A stretch of DNA of 64,000 nucleotides from JAGPDB01 sp046331265 (GTDB lineage: Bacteria > Actinomycetota > Acidimicrobiia > IMCC26256 > JAGPDB01): assembly GCA_046331265.1 (NCBI GenBank), contig JAXLRE010000003.1:145955-209954 (forward strand), read 5' to 3'. Under the pieces are notes generated by a model. It ran no database searches, was not told the DNA's origin, and saw only the letters and a list, made by a program, of their open reading frames with translations. Below are positions 52,801-61,549 of this stretch, one piece after another; within the stretch, counting starts at the first letter, position 1; each line of letters opens with the position of its first letter. Position numbers and translations under genes: made by a program.

Positions 52801-53718
52801 TTATCTTCCTGCCAAGACAATGCTTGGGATCGGAGCTGCTACGAATAGCAACATAATTGGAGCGAGAATCCCAATAGTTGGAATCAACATCGCTGCTCTC
52901 TTTTTCGTGCTTGACGCTTTTAAGTCATCACGTAAAGACCTTTTTAAATCATTTGCTAAATCCATCAATCCAACAGTTAAATCAACACCCCTATTGCTCG
53001 CAGAAGCTAGAAGCTTATATGTTCTAGAAGCATACGGTTCAGGCGTGTTTTCTGCAGTGATTCTGAGAGAATCTTCTATTGAAGATCCTGTTTTTACTCT
53101 GTCTAAAGATCCTTTTAAGTCATTAGATACTTCACCTGAAGTTTTATTTGTCACATTAGTTATTGCTTGAATTACACCAGATCCAGTTTTTATATAAATA
53201 CTTAAAAGCTGATTGATTGTGAAGAGTTCTTGTCTAATGGCATCTTTTCTCCGGGTAATCATTTTTTCTAAAGATGTTTTTGATTTTGTTATCCCAATAA
53301 AACAAAAAAGTAAGCTAAAGAAAGTTAATGACGTTATGTTTCCGACCGAGGCGCCAATTAATATTCCGATACTTGTAGTAATAAAAATTTGCTTAATTAT
53401 TTTGACTCTATATTTTTCAGCACTTATCGCAATACCAGCTTGTTTTAATTGAGTCTCGAGTTTGATTTTATTATCTGTTTTTGTGAACTTTAGGATTGCA
53501 GACGATAGATAATTTACAACAGGAGAAAAGAATTCTATGAAGAATCTTCCATTTGAAGTGTCAGGTTTATTTTGGTTTGTTATTTTCTTGTTTAATCTAA
53601 CTTTTACAATGCTGTCGTATGGTGAAATCCTTGACGATAAGCTTGGATAAGGGGCGAGAAATTTATATACGGTTATGCTCACTAGGCAGGTGAAAAATAG
53701 AGCAGTTATGATCGACAT
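52801..53718 (-). CDS. tadC: TadC-like inner membrane platform protein
   Basis: 305 residues of the T2SSF fold. Hydrophobic helices lie at the N-terminus, at about 105-150 and at the C-terminus (MLIPTIGILAPIMLLFVAAPI). The conserved segment ELFTINQLLSIYIKTGSGVIQAI, then DLANDLKRSLRDDLKASSTKKRAAMLIP, matches TadC (quoted pieces start at about residues 163 and 253). It overlaps tadB by one base. It is a platform for pilus polymerisation powered by TadA. Confidence 0.88.
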   Translation of the reverse strand: MSIITALFFTCLVSITVYKFLAPYPSLSSRISPYDSIVKVRLNKKITNQNKPDTSNGRFFIEFFSPVVNYLSSAILKFTKTDNKIKLETQLKQAGIAISAEKYRVKIIKQIFITTSIGILIGASVGNITSLTFFSLLFCFIGITKSKTSLEKMITRRKDAIRQELFTINQLLSIYIKTGSGVIQAITNVTNKTSGEVSNDLKGSLDRVKTGSSIEDSLRITAENTPEPYASRTYKLLASASNRGVDLTVGLMDLANDLKRSLRDDLKASSTKKRAAMLIPTIGILAPIMLLFVAAPIPSIVLAGR

Positions 53719-54614
53719 TACTCATTCTCCTTTGTAGCCGTTGTGAAAACTCTTTTTTGTTCTGGCAATTTCGATAATTTAGAAAGAATATATATTCCTA
53801 AAATCGACATGGTTATACCTATAAAAATTACAATTGCGCCAGGTTTGCTCGAATAATAATCTCTAAAAACTCCTCCGCTTAGAGTTAGAAGCAACAAAAC
53901 TCCCCAAGGTATTACAACAACTGCTCGAGAATTTATCTTCATTTCAATATTTTCGGTAGCTATAGCATCAGCTAGTGCTATATCATCCGAGATTGAAACA
54001 ATTAGATCAGAAATAATCTCTTTTACGATCTTTCCTCCACGTTCATTTGCAACAATCAATATTTCAATAATTTTGTCGCTAGTTGCATCATTCATTTCAT
54101 TTTTTATTGTCATTAATGCTGCGTTAAAACCTATTGTTTTTTCCAGGTTCGAAAATCTCGATAGATGACTCTTTATTGGCTCTGGTCCTGTCGTTGCTAT
54201 TGATTTAAGTGCAAAACTCAAAGAGTAGCCTGCAGCAATTGAAGAATTTATATCTCTAAGTGCATCAGGCCATGAGTTCATTAATTCACGTAAAATGTTT
54301 GTTCGTTGTTTGCAAATTATTAAATAAGGTACGAAACAAATACCAGTGGATAAAACGAGCGATAGTAAAGGTGTGCGGGAAATAGTATTTATAATTGCGA
54401 ATGAAAATGCATATAACAATGTGTATGACAAAATGAACTGAAAAGCAGATATCTTTATATTTGCTTGAGCTAAAAAGTTCTCTAATTCATTCTTTTTATT
54501 TTCAAATATTCTTATTTTTGCGGATTTTGTTGATATTACTAATTTCCGGTCTAATAACAAAACAACAAATATTGTTACGAGCAAACAAGACGAAAATAGA
54601 AAGAAGTACTTCAT
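53718..54614 (-). CDS. tadB: TadB-like inner membrane platform protein
   Basis: 298 residues, T2SSF fold, with helices near the N-terminus, at about 60-95 and two at the C-terminus. The family piece ELMNSWPDALRDINSSIAAG, with SLSFALKSIATTGPEP, is the usual TadB signature. It follows tadA by 2 bp and pairs with tadC. Confidence 0.88.
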   Translation of the reverse strand: MKYFFLFSSCLLVTIFVVLLLDRKLVISTKSAKIRIFENKKNELENFLAQANIKISAFQFILSYTLLYAFSFAIINTISRTPLLSLVLSTGICFVPYLIICKQRTNILRELMNSWPDALRDINSSIAAGYSLSFALKSIATTGPEPIKSHLSRFSNLEKTIGFNAALMTIKNEMNDATSDKIIEILIVANERGGKIVKEIISDLIVSISDDIALADAIATENIEMKINSRAVVVIPWGVLLLLTLSGGVFRDYYSSKPGAIVIFIGITMSILGIYILSKLSKLPEQKRVFTTATKENE

Positions 54615-54616
54615 CG

Positions 54617-55903
54617 CTAGCTTTCAGCCACTAAATCGGAAATGCTTTTGTTAATGAGAACTTTATTTAGTCTTTTTTCTAGATCTTTCGGGATTGAACC
54701 GATGAATTTAAGCTCTTCATTTAAATTCTCTCTATAGAAAAGAGGAGTGGTTGTAAAAGTTTCATTAAGAGATGGTTCTACTGCCACGATTTCGGTAACT
54801 CCCCTTAATAAACCGTTCTCGTGCGATGCCGTTTCTTCTCTGTCTACATGAATGACGATGTCGATTGCTGATGAAAAGATATTTCTCATTGTTCTTTCCG
54901 TGACATTTTCTCCTGCCATGAGCGATGCATTTACCAAGGCTTCAAGTCCGTCAACAGCATTATTTGAATGAACAGTGCAAGCGAATCCGCATCCAGCATT
55001 AACAGCACGAGATAGCTCAAATGCTTCTGCGCCTCTAACTTCACCGCAAACGATGCGGTCAGGTCGCATAGCAAGAGTAAATTTAACGAGATCGCGTAAA
55101 GTTATTTCGCCTGTGCCGTCAACTCCATTTGGACGTACTTCGTAAAATCCTCCATGACTTATCTCCACAGATATTTCACGGATCTCTTCGCAACATCTAA
55201 TACAGTGGTTTATTGGTGTTGCAATTAATAAAGCCGAAAGTAGTGTTGTTTTTCCTGAACCTGGTTCTCCCGAGATGATGATTCGTGATCTTGTTTGCAT
55301 GCATGCCCACAAGAACTTAGAAGCAGCTTTAGACAATGATCCTTTATCGGCTAGTTGATCAAGCGTAATATTCTTAACAACATATTTTCTTATGGTTGCG
55401 CTTAAATGGTCACTAATTGGATTTATCGAAGCGGTAAGTCGCGCTTGACCCTGAAGTATTCGAGCTTGAACAATAGGGGACTTAACAGTTAATGTCCGGT
55501 CTGTTTCACTTAAGAGAGTATCAATAACATGACGGTTTTCTACTTCAGTTGTAGGCATTTCGAGACCTTTTAAAAATCCTGAAGAGTCTATGTAGCTAAC
55601 TCTGGAACCTTCTATAAATATTTCTTCTACATTTTTGTTATTCAAAATGCTTGTTAGCGCACCGTAGCCAAAAATTGAATTTTTTAATCTATCGCTTGTT
55701 AGTTTTACGTCTATATCTGCATTGTTGTCATTTATTCGAGCGAAGTTATTATGGCTCCTAATGACATCGTCAATTATATTTTCTACAACTTCTGGATTTT
55801 GAGAAGGGTTTATTTTTTCTTTGTCTATCAAAGTGATAACGCTATGTCTTAGTTGTTCATAGACATCGAGTTCACTTTCGTACGATGATTCAACTTTTGT
55901 CAT
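54617..55903 (-). CDS. tadA: TadA/CpaF family pilus assembly ATPase
   Basis: 428 residues. Motifs: FGYGALTSILNNKNVEEIFI (CpaF N-domain), Walker A ISGEPGSGKTTLLSALL, CCEEIREI (Asp box), MRPDRIVCGEVRGAEAFEL (Walker B) and the His box GFACTVHSNNAVDGLEAL. It is a hexameric ATPase driving Flp pilus assembly. Its start overlaps the tadZ stop (ATGA). Confidence 0.94.
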   Translation of the reverse strand: MTKVESSYESELDVYEQLRHSVITLIDKEKINPSQNPEVVENIIDDVIRSHNNFARINDNNADIDVKLTSDRLKNSIFGYGALTSILNNKNVEEIFIEGSRVSYIDSSGFLKGLEMPTTEVENRHVIDTLLSETDRTLTVKSPIVQARILQGQARLTASINPISDHLSATIRKYVVKNITLDQLADKGSLSKAASKFLWACMQTRSRIIISGEPGSGKTTLLSALLIATPINHCIRCCEEIREISVEISHGGFYEVRPNGVDGTGEITLRDLVKFTLAMRPDRIVCGEVRGAEAFELSRAVNAGCGFACTVHSNNAVDGLEALVNASLMAGENVTERTMRNIFSSAIDIVIHVDREETASHENGLLRGVTEIVAVEPSLNETFTTTPLFYRENLNEELKFIGSIPKDLEKRLNKVLINKSISDLVAES

Positions 55904-57030
55904 ACTGAAATCTTCTGTTCTGAAAGAATTTTATTTATTTCTTTATTCCATTGTTTAGGCTCAGAAATCTTTGCTCTAAAAATATTGTCAACGATGCTGT
56001 CTGACGTAGGCAAGAAGTAAACATTTGCAATTTGACCATACGATTTAAGTTCGTTTTCAATATCGCTATAAAGATTTACTTTTTTAGGTAATCCAGACAA
56101 GATAATGGAAATATTTCTATTGATTTCTCCACTGAATATTCCCGAGATAACATCTACTTTTTCTAGTGTTCGCAGTATTCCATTCGGCGTAGGAACACTT
56201 GTTATAAATATATCGTCGCATGCTTCAATTATCTTCTTTTGATAGTCAAAAAATAATGAATGTTTAGAAATTCGACCTAAGTCAAAAATATTATTTTGAT
56301 ATATTCGTCTAATCTGGTTAATGAATATATCAATTTCGTATTCTTTTAGATTTTTCGCATAACTTGAATGTGCTATGCCAGGTATGACACTAAGAGTATT
56401 TACTTTTTGAGTAAGACCAATCAATTCTTCAGGATAATTAATTGAAGCTTCTATGGCATCTATTAAATTAGGTTCTATCTCTAAACCACATCGTTGAGCC
56501 AATGATGGATGTTCAAAATCACAGTCAATATGCAAAGCATCAATTAGGCGCGAGCTGAAACTTAAGGATATTTCACTGCATCCTGTGCCGCCTGAACCTA
56601 AAAATGCTATGCACCTTCCACCTTTGATTTCGGGTTCTGATTTTTCATCAAGAATACTTTCAAGAATATTTGGTGTATCACTGCTTGTTATAAGAAATTC
56701 TTTGATCACGTGAGAAAGTTCTGTTGCCGATATTTTTGATGAAAATACAGCATCAACGTTTATTGAGGTAGAAAACTCTAAAGAATTATTGCTTAAGTCG
56801 CTAACACATAGCACTTGTTTATTTTGTTGATGGAGATCTTCAACAAAACCTTTGTTCAAAGCAGGATGGGTGTCAGAAATTATGCAAGCTTTAAAATCTT
56901 GTGTCTTAAGAACAGAAGTATCATAAGCAAGTGATCGAATTTTTAGAGAGCCGGTATTTGTGCAATGTCGATGTAGTGTTTCAACCCATTCATGCGGAGA
57001 AAATACGAGAGCTACATTTAGACAATCCAT
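55900..57030 (-). CDS. tadZ: TadZ/CpaE-like protein with degenerate Walker A
   Basis: 376 residues. The N-terminal receiver-like domain (about 1-115) is followed by a MinD/ParA-like domain. The deviant P-loop reads LGSGGTGCSEISL where active members have KGGxGKT/S, so the nucleotide-binding lysine is missing; DCDFEHPSLAQRCGL matches the switch I area. TadZ proteins localise the Tad machine, and loss of ATPase residues is known in some of them. Overlaps cpaB and tadA by 1 and 4 bp. Confidence 0.85.
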   Translation of the reverse strand: MDCLNVALVFSPHEWVETLHRHCTNTGSLKIRSLAYDTSVLKTQDFKACIISDTHPALNKGFVEDLHQQNKQVLCVSDLSNNSLEFSTSINVDAVFSSKISATELSHVIKEFLITSSDTPNILESILDEKSEPEIKGGRCIAFLGSGGTGCSEISLSFSSRLIDALHIDCDFEHPSLAQRCGLEIEPNLIDAIEASINYPEELIGLTQKVNTLSVIPGIAHSSYAKNLKEYEIDIFINQIRRIYQNNIFDLGRISKHSLFFDYQKKIIEACDDIFITSVPTPNGILRTLEKVDVISGIFSGEINRNISIILSGLPKKVNLYSDIENELKSYGQIANVYFLPTSDSIVDNIFRAKISEPKQWNKEINKILSEQKISV

Positions 57031-57698
57031 TATTGATCCTTATATAGCTCTACAGCTTCGAAATTTGTCGGATTATCGTTTTGATTAATGTCAGATTGGC
57101 TAGATACTCCATTTGAAATAACAATCATTAAGTCTTGAGTTCCTATAACTTGTGAAAGAGCTTGAGCCTGGGATCGTGTAACTGCAATGACGATTGTAAT
57201 TTTGGTTGATGTAGATACCCCGAGGCGTTTATTTGGCGAGATTACATCTCTGACAGAAACGTAGCTAGTTATTAGCTTTGCTTCCTCACCAGTTTTATAA
57301 ATATCTACTTTGTCGCCACGTGAGATATTTCCGCCATTAGCTCTATCTAAGTCGACTCCGATTGACAGAGATTGTAACTTATTATTTTTTGCAACTTTTG
57401 AAATAGTTGATGTTGTTAAAAGATTCGATTTTGTAAGATCAATTTTTGCGACATAACTATTTTCAGAAAATTGTTTTTTAGTTACGATGTTTTGATTAAT
57501 AATCTCATCACTTGAAACATTTTTAAATTCAATATCATTTGATGTTATTTTTTGACCCTGGTTAACATTGCGTCGAATAGTAGCTGCATATATCTTTTTA
57601 TCAAGAGATTGTAAATACGAAAGGGTAGTTACAAATGTTAAAAGTGCAATAATCGCAATAAGAAAATTGGTACGTAAAACTTTTGCGATCCGTCGCAT
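57030..57698 (-). CDS. cpaB: RcpC/CpaB-like pilus assembly protein
   Basis: 222 residues. One N-terminal membrane helix (FLIAIIALLTFVTTL) is followed by an SAF-like domain (VNQGQKITSNDIEFKNVSSD) and a second beta domain with GGNISRGDKVDIY. In diderms CpaB assists the secretin; here, in a likely monoderm, no secretin is present and it may act in the wall. First gene of the Tad operon, with ribosome site GGGGGAAAT and a clear promoter upstream. Confidence 0.87.
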   Translation of the reverse strand: MRRIAKVLRTNFLIAIIALLTFVTTLSYLQSLDKKIYAATIRRNVNQGQKITSNDIEFKNVSSDEIINQNIVTKKQFSENSYVAKIDLTKSNLLTTSTISKVAKNNKLQSLSIGVDLDRANGGNISRGDKVDIYKTGEEAKLITSYVSVRDVISPNKRLGVSTSTKITIVIAVTRSQAQALSQVIGTQDLMIVISNGVSSQSDINQNDNPTNFEAVELYKDQ

Positions 57699-57742
57699 AT
57701 TTCCCCCGTTACCTATCCGTGTAATTGATTGGTAGAAACAAA

Positions 57743-57771
57743 TTTTTATTGCATTTGTAAAAAATTGTCAA
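57743..57771 (-). promoter_or_regulatory. Promoter of the Tad operon
   Basis: On the minus strand a perfect -35 TTGACA (57771-57766), a 17-bp spacer, and -10 TAAAAA (57748-57743). It lies 45-73 bp upstream of the cpaB ATG, facing the operon of nine overlapping or adjacent genes. Confidence 0.75.
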
Positions 57772-57789
57772 ATCTCTATGCTTTTATTC

Positions 57790-57841
57790 TGTGTTTGTGG
57801 GATTTTCTATCGAAAAACGATAGTTTTTCGACCCAACACGG
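57790..57841 (-). repeat. Interspersed hairpin repeat, copy 6 (inverted)
   Basis: 52 bp in reverse orientation, differing from copies 2, 4 and 5 only at its outermost base (TGTGTTTG instead of CGTGTTTG). It is the only copy in a divergent intergenic region, 18 bp upstream of the Tad promoter -35 and 52 bp before the HTH gene, so the family is not just terminators. Confidence 0.93.
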
Positions 57842-57892
57842 TAATCAAAGAATGTGGAAACTTGTGTGTGTTTGCATTACACTACATATCCA

Positions 57893-58102
57893 ATGGAACT
57901 TAGTGATTTCCCACCAATCATGACAGCTGCACAAGCTGCTGAATTTTTAAGTGTACACCCAGAATATTTACGCCAAATGGTTCGTGAAGGAAGAGTTCCA
58001 GCACACAAAATTCCAGGTGGTCGAGGTTGGCGATTCTTAAGAGATGAACTTGTTGATTGGATACGTTCTCAACCTAGCGAAAAAACTTCACCGAAAAACT
58101 AA
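57893..58102 (+). CDS. Small excisionase/MerR-like helix-turn-helix protein
   Basis: 69 residues from ATG 57893. The HTH_17 pattern is clear: MTAAQAAEFLSVHPEYLRQM, then VREGRVPAHKIPGGRGWRF and RDELVDWI. Such proteins are phage excisionases or stand-alone regulators (the actinobacterial BldC is of this type). No phage genes are near. TACATA at 57883-57888 could be a -10 giving a nearly leaderless mRNA. Divergent to the Tad operon, so regulation of it is conceivable. Confidence 0.83.
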   Translation: MELSDFPPIMTAAQAAEFLSVHPEYLRQMVREGRVPAHKIPGGRGWRFLRDELVDWIRSQPSEKTSPKN

Positions 58103-58671
58103 ATTCTATATGCAATAGAAGCAATCCCATTTATAGGCAAGATAATACTTCCTTCATTCACCAATGCTTTGTTATTTGTACTTGAACCTATGCAAATACA
58201 ATCCTTCAAAATGCTAAAAGGACCATTAAAAATATTTCCTTGAAAAGTTTCAATCTCGCAATGTTGATTCGAAGCATAAATATCATCTAACAAACTATTA
58301 AAACTTTTCTCATTTCTCAATAAATGAGTAGAAATAGATTTCATTGACTTGTCAATTACCTCAATTTCAAATGTACTTGACGAAACATTATTAGAACTAT
58401 TTATAGGGAAAGAATGAACCATTCTTGGATGAGCTTTGTCTGAAATGGAAAAGAAATCTTGACCAATGTGAATAAGAATTCCACTTACGTCAAAATTAGG
58501 AGTAGTGATTTTTATCTGGTTGCCACTATGAGCTGCACTAGCTAAATAATCAAGTATCGATAAATTCTTTTGAGTGTAAGCAAAAGATTCTGCAATATAA
58601 TCTTCTTCTTCATCGCGCCAAATGCCACGAATATGTCTTCCTGTAATAAGAAAACTCGAATCGATTGCCAT
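58099..58671 (-). CDS. Hypothetical protein, 190 residues
   Basis: Not recognised. ATG 58671 is chosen because GGAGGT lies just before it; an ATG at 58692 gives 7 more residues. No signal peptide or membrane helix is seen. The central segment IRGIWRDEEEDYIAESFAYTQ and LSILDYLASAAHSGNQIKI are followed by beta-rich stretches (FDVSGILIHIGQDFFSISD). The stop overlaps the convergent HTH gene by 4 bp. Divergent to aat. Confidence 0.6.
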   Translation of the reverse strand: MAIDSSFLITGRHIRGIWRDEEEDYIAESFAYTQKNLSILDYLASAAHSGNQIKITTPNFDVSGILIHIGQDFFSISDKAHPRMVHSFPINSSNNVSSSTFEIEVIDKSMKSISTHLLRNEKSFNSLLDDIYASNQHCEIETFQGNIFNGPFSILKDCICIGSSTNNKALVNEGSIILPINGIASIAYRI

Positions 58672-58727
58672 GACTCCACCTCCATGTGACAATATAAGAA
58701 TATGTTATTTATCGAACAAATTCAAAT

Positions 58728-59435
58728 ATGACGGAGTCACCTTTGAATTGGCAAGATTACGCAAAACAATGTGAGTATGAATTTCCAAATCCTTTGGATT
58801 CCCAGTTTTCGAACTCAGATTTAGTGTGTGTTGGAGGAGATTTAGAGATACCAACACTTATATATGCATATTCAAAAGCTTTATTTCCAATGCATATTTC
58901 AAGTGAAGAAAATTTTGACGCTAAACAAATAGGTTGGTTTAGTCCTAATCAGCGTTGCATTTTTACTAAAGAAAATTTGCGTATAACAAAATCGTTAAAG
59001 AAAAGCTATAACAAATTTACATATGCAATAAACCAACAGTTCGAAACCGTAATGCGAATGTGTATGGACATTACGCGACCGCACGGATGGATTGATGAAG
59101 AGTTTATTGATGCATATGTGAAACTTCATGAAGAGGGTTTTGCCCATAGTTTTGAAACCTATTTCGATGATAAATTAGTTGGCGGCTTATACGGTGTTAG
59201 TTTTTCAGGACTATTTGCAGGTGAGTCAATGTTCCATACAGTGACAGATTCTTCGAAATGTGCATTGTTATTTTTAATGGAAACTCTAGAAAAAAGTTCA
59301 ATAGATTTACTTGATGCACAGTGGCATACACCACACCTTGAATCTCTTGGTGCAATTACAATTAGTAAATCTGACTATATATATAAATTGGATAAGGCTC
59401 TAGATAGTCAGTCGTACCTTTTAACCGATAATTAA
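58728..59435 (+). CDS. aat: Leucyl/phenylalanyl-tRNA–protein transferase
   Basis: 235 residues. Family motifs: GGDLEIPTLIYAYSKALFPM, IGWFSPNQRCIF, GWIDEEFIDAYVKLHEEGFAHS, LVGGLYGVSFSGLFAGESMF and DAQWHTPHLESLGA (pieces of at most 20 residues). It attaches Leu or Phe to N-terminal Lys/Arg of proteins for the N-degron pathway (ClpS/ClpAP). It is more often found in proteobacteria but occurs in some actinobacteria. Confidence 0.94.
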   Translation: MTESPLNWQDYAKQCEYEFPNPLDSQFSNSDLVCVGGDLEIPTLIYAYSKALFPMHISSEENFDAKQIGWFSPNQRCIFTKENLRITKSLKKSYNKFTYAINQQFETVMRMCMDITRPHGWIDEEFIDAYVKLHEEGFAHSFETYFDDKLVGGLYGVSFSGLFAGESMFHTVTDSSKCALLFLMETLEKSSIDLLDAQWHTPHLESLGAITISKSDYIYKLDKALDSQSYLLTDN

Positions 59436-59450
59436 ACATATAATAAAGGT

Positions 59451-60143
59451 ATGAAATTATCTTCTGAAGCGATTCGAGTTCTAGGTGTATTAATAGAAAA
59501 AGAATCAACGACACCTGACAATTATCCTTTAACGCTTAATTCTCTTGTCTTGGGATGTAACCAAACAACTAACAGAGATCCAATAGTTAAATATGATGAA
59601 ATGACAGTCGAGCGTGGGTTAACTGAACTTAGAGACAACCATTTAGCGTTAAGAGGTGTATATGCAGGAAGCAGGGTACCTAAACATAGGCATTGTTTTA
59701 CCGAAGTTTTTAATATTTCAAAAGATTCTCTAGCTGTTATGGCAGTCCTCTTTTTACGAGGAGAACAAACGCTTGGTGAAATAAAACAAAGAACAGAAAG
59801 AACCGCAAGTTTTAATAATCTTGATGATGTAAATACTGCAATTGATGAACTTGAAAAACTAGAACCTCCACTAATAACGAGATTAGAGAAAACACCTGGG
59901 CATAAGGAACCTCGAATAAAACATAATTTATTGAACGAAGACGAAGACTCATTAATTCAAACAAGACCATCTTTTAAATTAATAGAGGGTGAAGGCGAAA
60001 ATTATTTTGAAGACGAAAACTTCTTGTCTGAAGAAGATTTAAAAGCAAGAGTTGACAGATTGGAAAAAGAAACAACTGTTTTAACACATGAAATAATGTC
60101 TCTTCGTGCAGAAATAGATGCAATGAGAGATCCTTCTGCATAA
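59451..60143 (+). CDS. DUF480 (YceH) family protein
   Basis: 230 residues with the YceH signature: IRVLGVLIEKESTTPDNYPL, LNSLVLGCNQTTNRDP and a C-terminal predicted coiled coil (ARVDRLEKETTVLTHEIMSL). Two winged-helix domains are expected. The function is unknown. It begins 15 bp after aat and ends 3 bp before the thioesterase gene. Confidence 0.88.
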   Translation: MKLSSEAIRVLGVLIEKESTTPDNYPLTLNSLVLGCNQTTNRDPIVKYDEMTVERGLTELRDNHLALRGVYAGSRVPKHRHCFTEVFNISKDSLAVMAVLFLRGEQTLGEIKQRTERTASFNNLDDVNTAIDELEKLEPPLITRLEKTPGHKEPRIKHNLLNEDEDSLIQTRPSFKLIEGEGENYFEDENFLSEEDLKARVDRLEKETTVLTHEIMSLRAEIDAMRDPSA

Positions 60144-60146
60144 ATT

Positions 60147-60845
60147 ATGAATGAAACCAGACAATATTTATCTTCACGACGTGTTCGAGTGACTGATTGT
60201 GATGAGAACGGAAACATTCGTGTTGATGCAATTGCTCGATACCTGCAAGACATTGGTTATGACGATACAGATGATATAGGCGTTGGCGATGGCGGAAGTT
60301 GGGTGGCAAGGTCAATAGAAATTGAATCAACAAATCCAAATAGATTGCCTAAAAGAAACGATTTAGTTAATCTAAAAACATTTTGTAGTGGTATTGGTAG
60401 GGCATTTGCACAGCGAACAGTTGAAATATCTAGAGATAACGGAATTGAGCTAATTGCTAAAACAATTTGGGTTTGTGTAAACGAAAATGGAAAACCGATT
60501 CCTGTTCCATCATGGTTAAACGACGCATATCCAAACGCAGAAAAAATTAAAGCCAATAACATTTTGTCTACAGCTTATTCAGACCAAAAATCATTTAAAT
60601 TTAAAACACGAGCAAGTGACATAGATGTGAATGATCACATAAATAATTCAATAGTTTTTAATATCGCAAATGAAGTTGCATATGAAACTGGCTCAGTTTT
60701 CCCTAGCTCACTACGCGTTGAATATTACCTGCCATTCGATAAGGAAATTGAAGCAGACATTCATTATGAGCTTTTAGTTAATGGATTTAATGCTTGGATA
60801 GTAGACGCCAATCAACTGATTGCATCGATAAATTGGAAACTTTAA
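60147..60845 (+). CDS. Acyl-ACP thioesterase-like protein
   Basis: 232 residues, a double hotdog fold. The first hotdog has VTDCDENGNIRVDAIARYLQ, and the second the active-site-like RASDIDVNDHINNSIVF (Asn/His). It would release fatty acids from acyl carrier protein. The C-terminus is intact. It lies 3 bp after the DUF480 gene. Confidence 0.87.
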   Translation: MNETRQYLSSRRVRVTDCDENGNIRVDAIARYLQDIGYDDTDDIGVGDGGSWVARSIEIESTNPNRLPKRNDLVNLKTFCSGIGRAFAQRTVEISRDNGIELIAKTIWVCVNENGKPIPVPSWLNDAYPNAEKIKANNILSTAYSDQKSFKFKTRASDIDVNDHINNSIVFNIANEVAYETGSVFPSSLRVEYYLPFDKEIEADIHYELLVNGFNAWIVDANQLIASINWKL

Positions 60846-60907
60846 GCAGGTGAATCATGACTATATAAATTAGGAAATAAAGAGCCGAATATACATAAGG
60901 TGCATTT

Positions 60908-61549
60908 GTGCACCCTGACGCTATTGTTATTGGTGATGTAACCATTGGAGCTTTTTCATCTATATGGCCAGGCGCAGTTTTACGTGGTGATTTTTCTTCA
61001 ATAACAGTTGGGGAGAGAACCTCAATCCAAGACGGAGCAATAATCCATGTTGGACAAAATAAACCTACTACTGTCATTGGAAACGACACAGTTGTTGGGC
61101 ATCTAGTTCATTTAGAAGGCTGCACCATAGGGAACAAATGTTTAATAGGTGTTGGCTCTATAGTTCGTCATGGTTGCGTAGTTGAAAATGAATCTATTGT
61201 TGGTGCACATGCAATGGTTCGAGATAACACAACAGTTCCAACTGGTTTCAGAGCTTTAGGTTTACCTGCAAAAGTTGAAAAAGGAAATGTCGATTTAAGC
61301 GAGATTGAAAGAATTGTGCAAATGTATATTGAAAATTCTAAGATGTACAAACATAACTTAAGAACTTTTCAGAGGAGGAAGATGCAGGTTCTTAGAGAAT
61401 CTTTATTAGAACAATTAGGTTTTGGTAAGCAAAATCTGTTTCTGTCGATTCAAATGATGGCCAATACACAATTACGGCAAAAATATTTTGGGAAAATAAC
61501 TGTTACTTTTAAGTCAAAAACCCCTCGACCTAAAAACTGCAGATGCTGA
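60908..61549 (+). CDS. Gamma-carbonic-anhydrase-like protein, C-terminus doubtful
   Basis: 213 residues as an open frame from GTG 60908 (AAGG upstream). Residues 1-155 are a left-handed beta-helix with VIGDVTIGAFSSIWPGAVLRGD, IIHVGQNKP, VVGHLVHLEGCTIG and GLPAKV. The usual second histidine of GHxxxLHGC is Glu here, with a His two residues earlier, so zinc binding may differ. After NLRTF the natural family end is expected, but the frame runs 55 residues more with no family resemblance. In the +2 frame the segment NFSEEEDAGS-stop would give a typical acidic tail, hinting at a frameshift near 61366. Confidence 0.72.
   Translation: MHPDAIVIGDVTIGAFSSIWPGAVLRGDFSSITVGERTSIQDGAIIHVGQNKPTTVIGNDTVVGHLVHLEGCTIGNKCLIGVGSIVRHGCVVENESIVGAHAMVRDNTTVPTGFRALGLPAKVEKGNVDLSEIERIVQMYIENSKMYKHNLRTFQRRKMQVLRESLLEQLGFGKQNLFLSIQMMANTQLRQKYFGKITVTFKSKTPRPKNCRC

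Noticed and set aside
57790..57841. The repeat as a dif or other XerCD site
   Set aside because: Multiple near-identical copies and no 11-6-11 arm arrangement; dif is normally unique per chromosome.
57893..58102. Prophage or integrative element marker (excisionase-like gene)
   Set aside because: No integrase, phage structural gene, att repeats or compositional break nearby.
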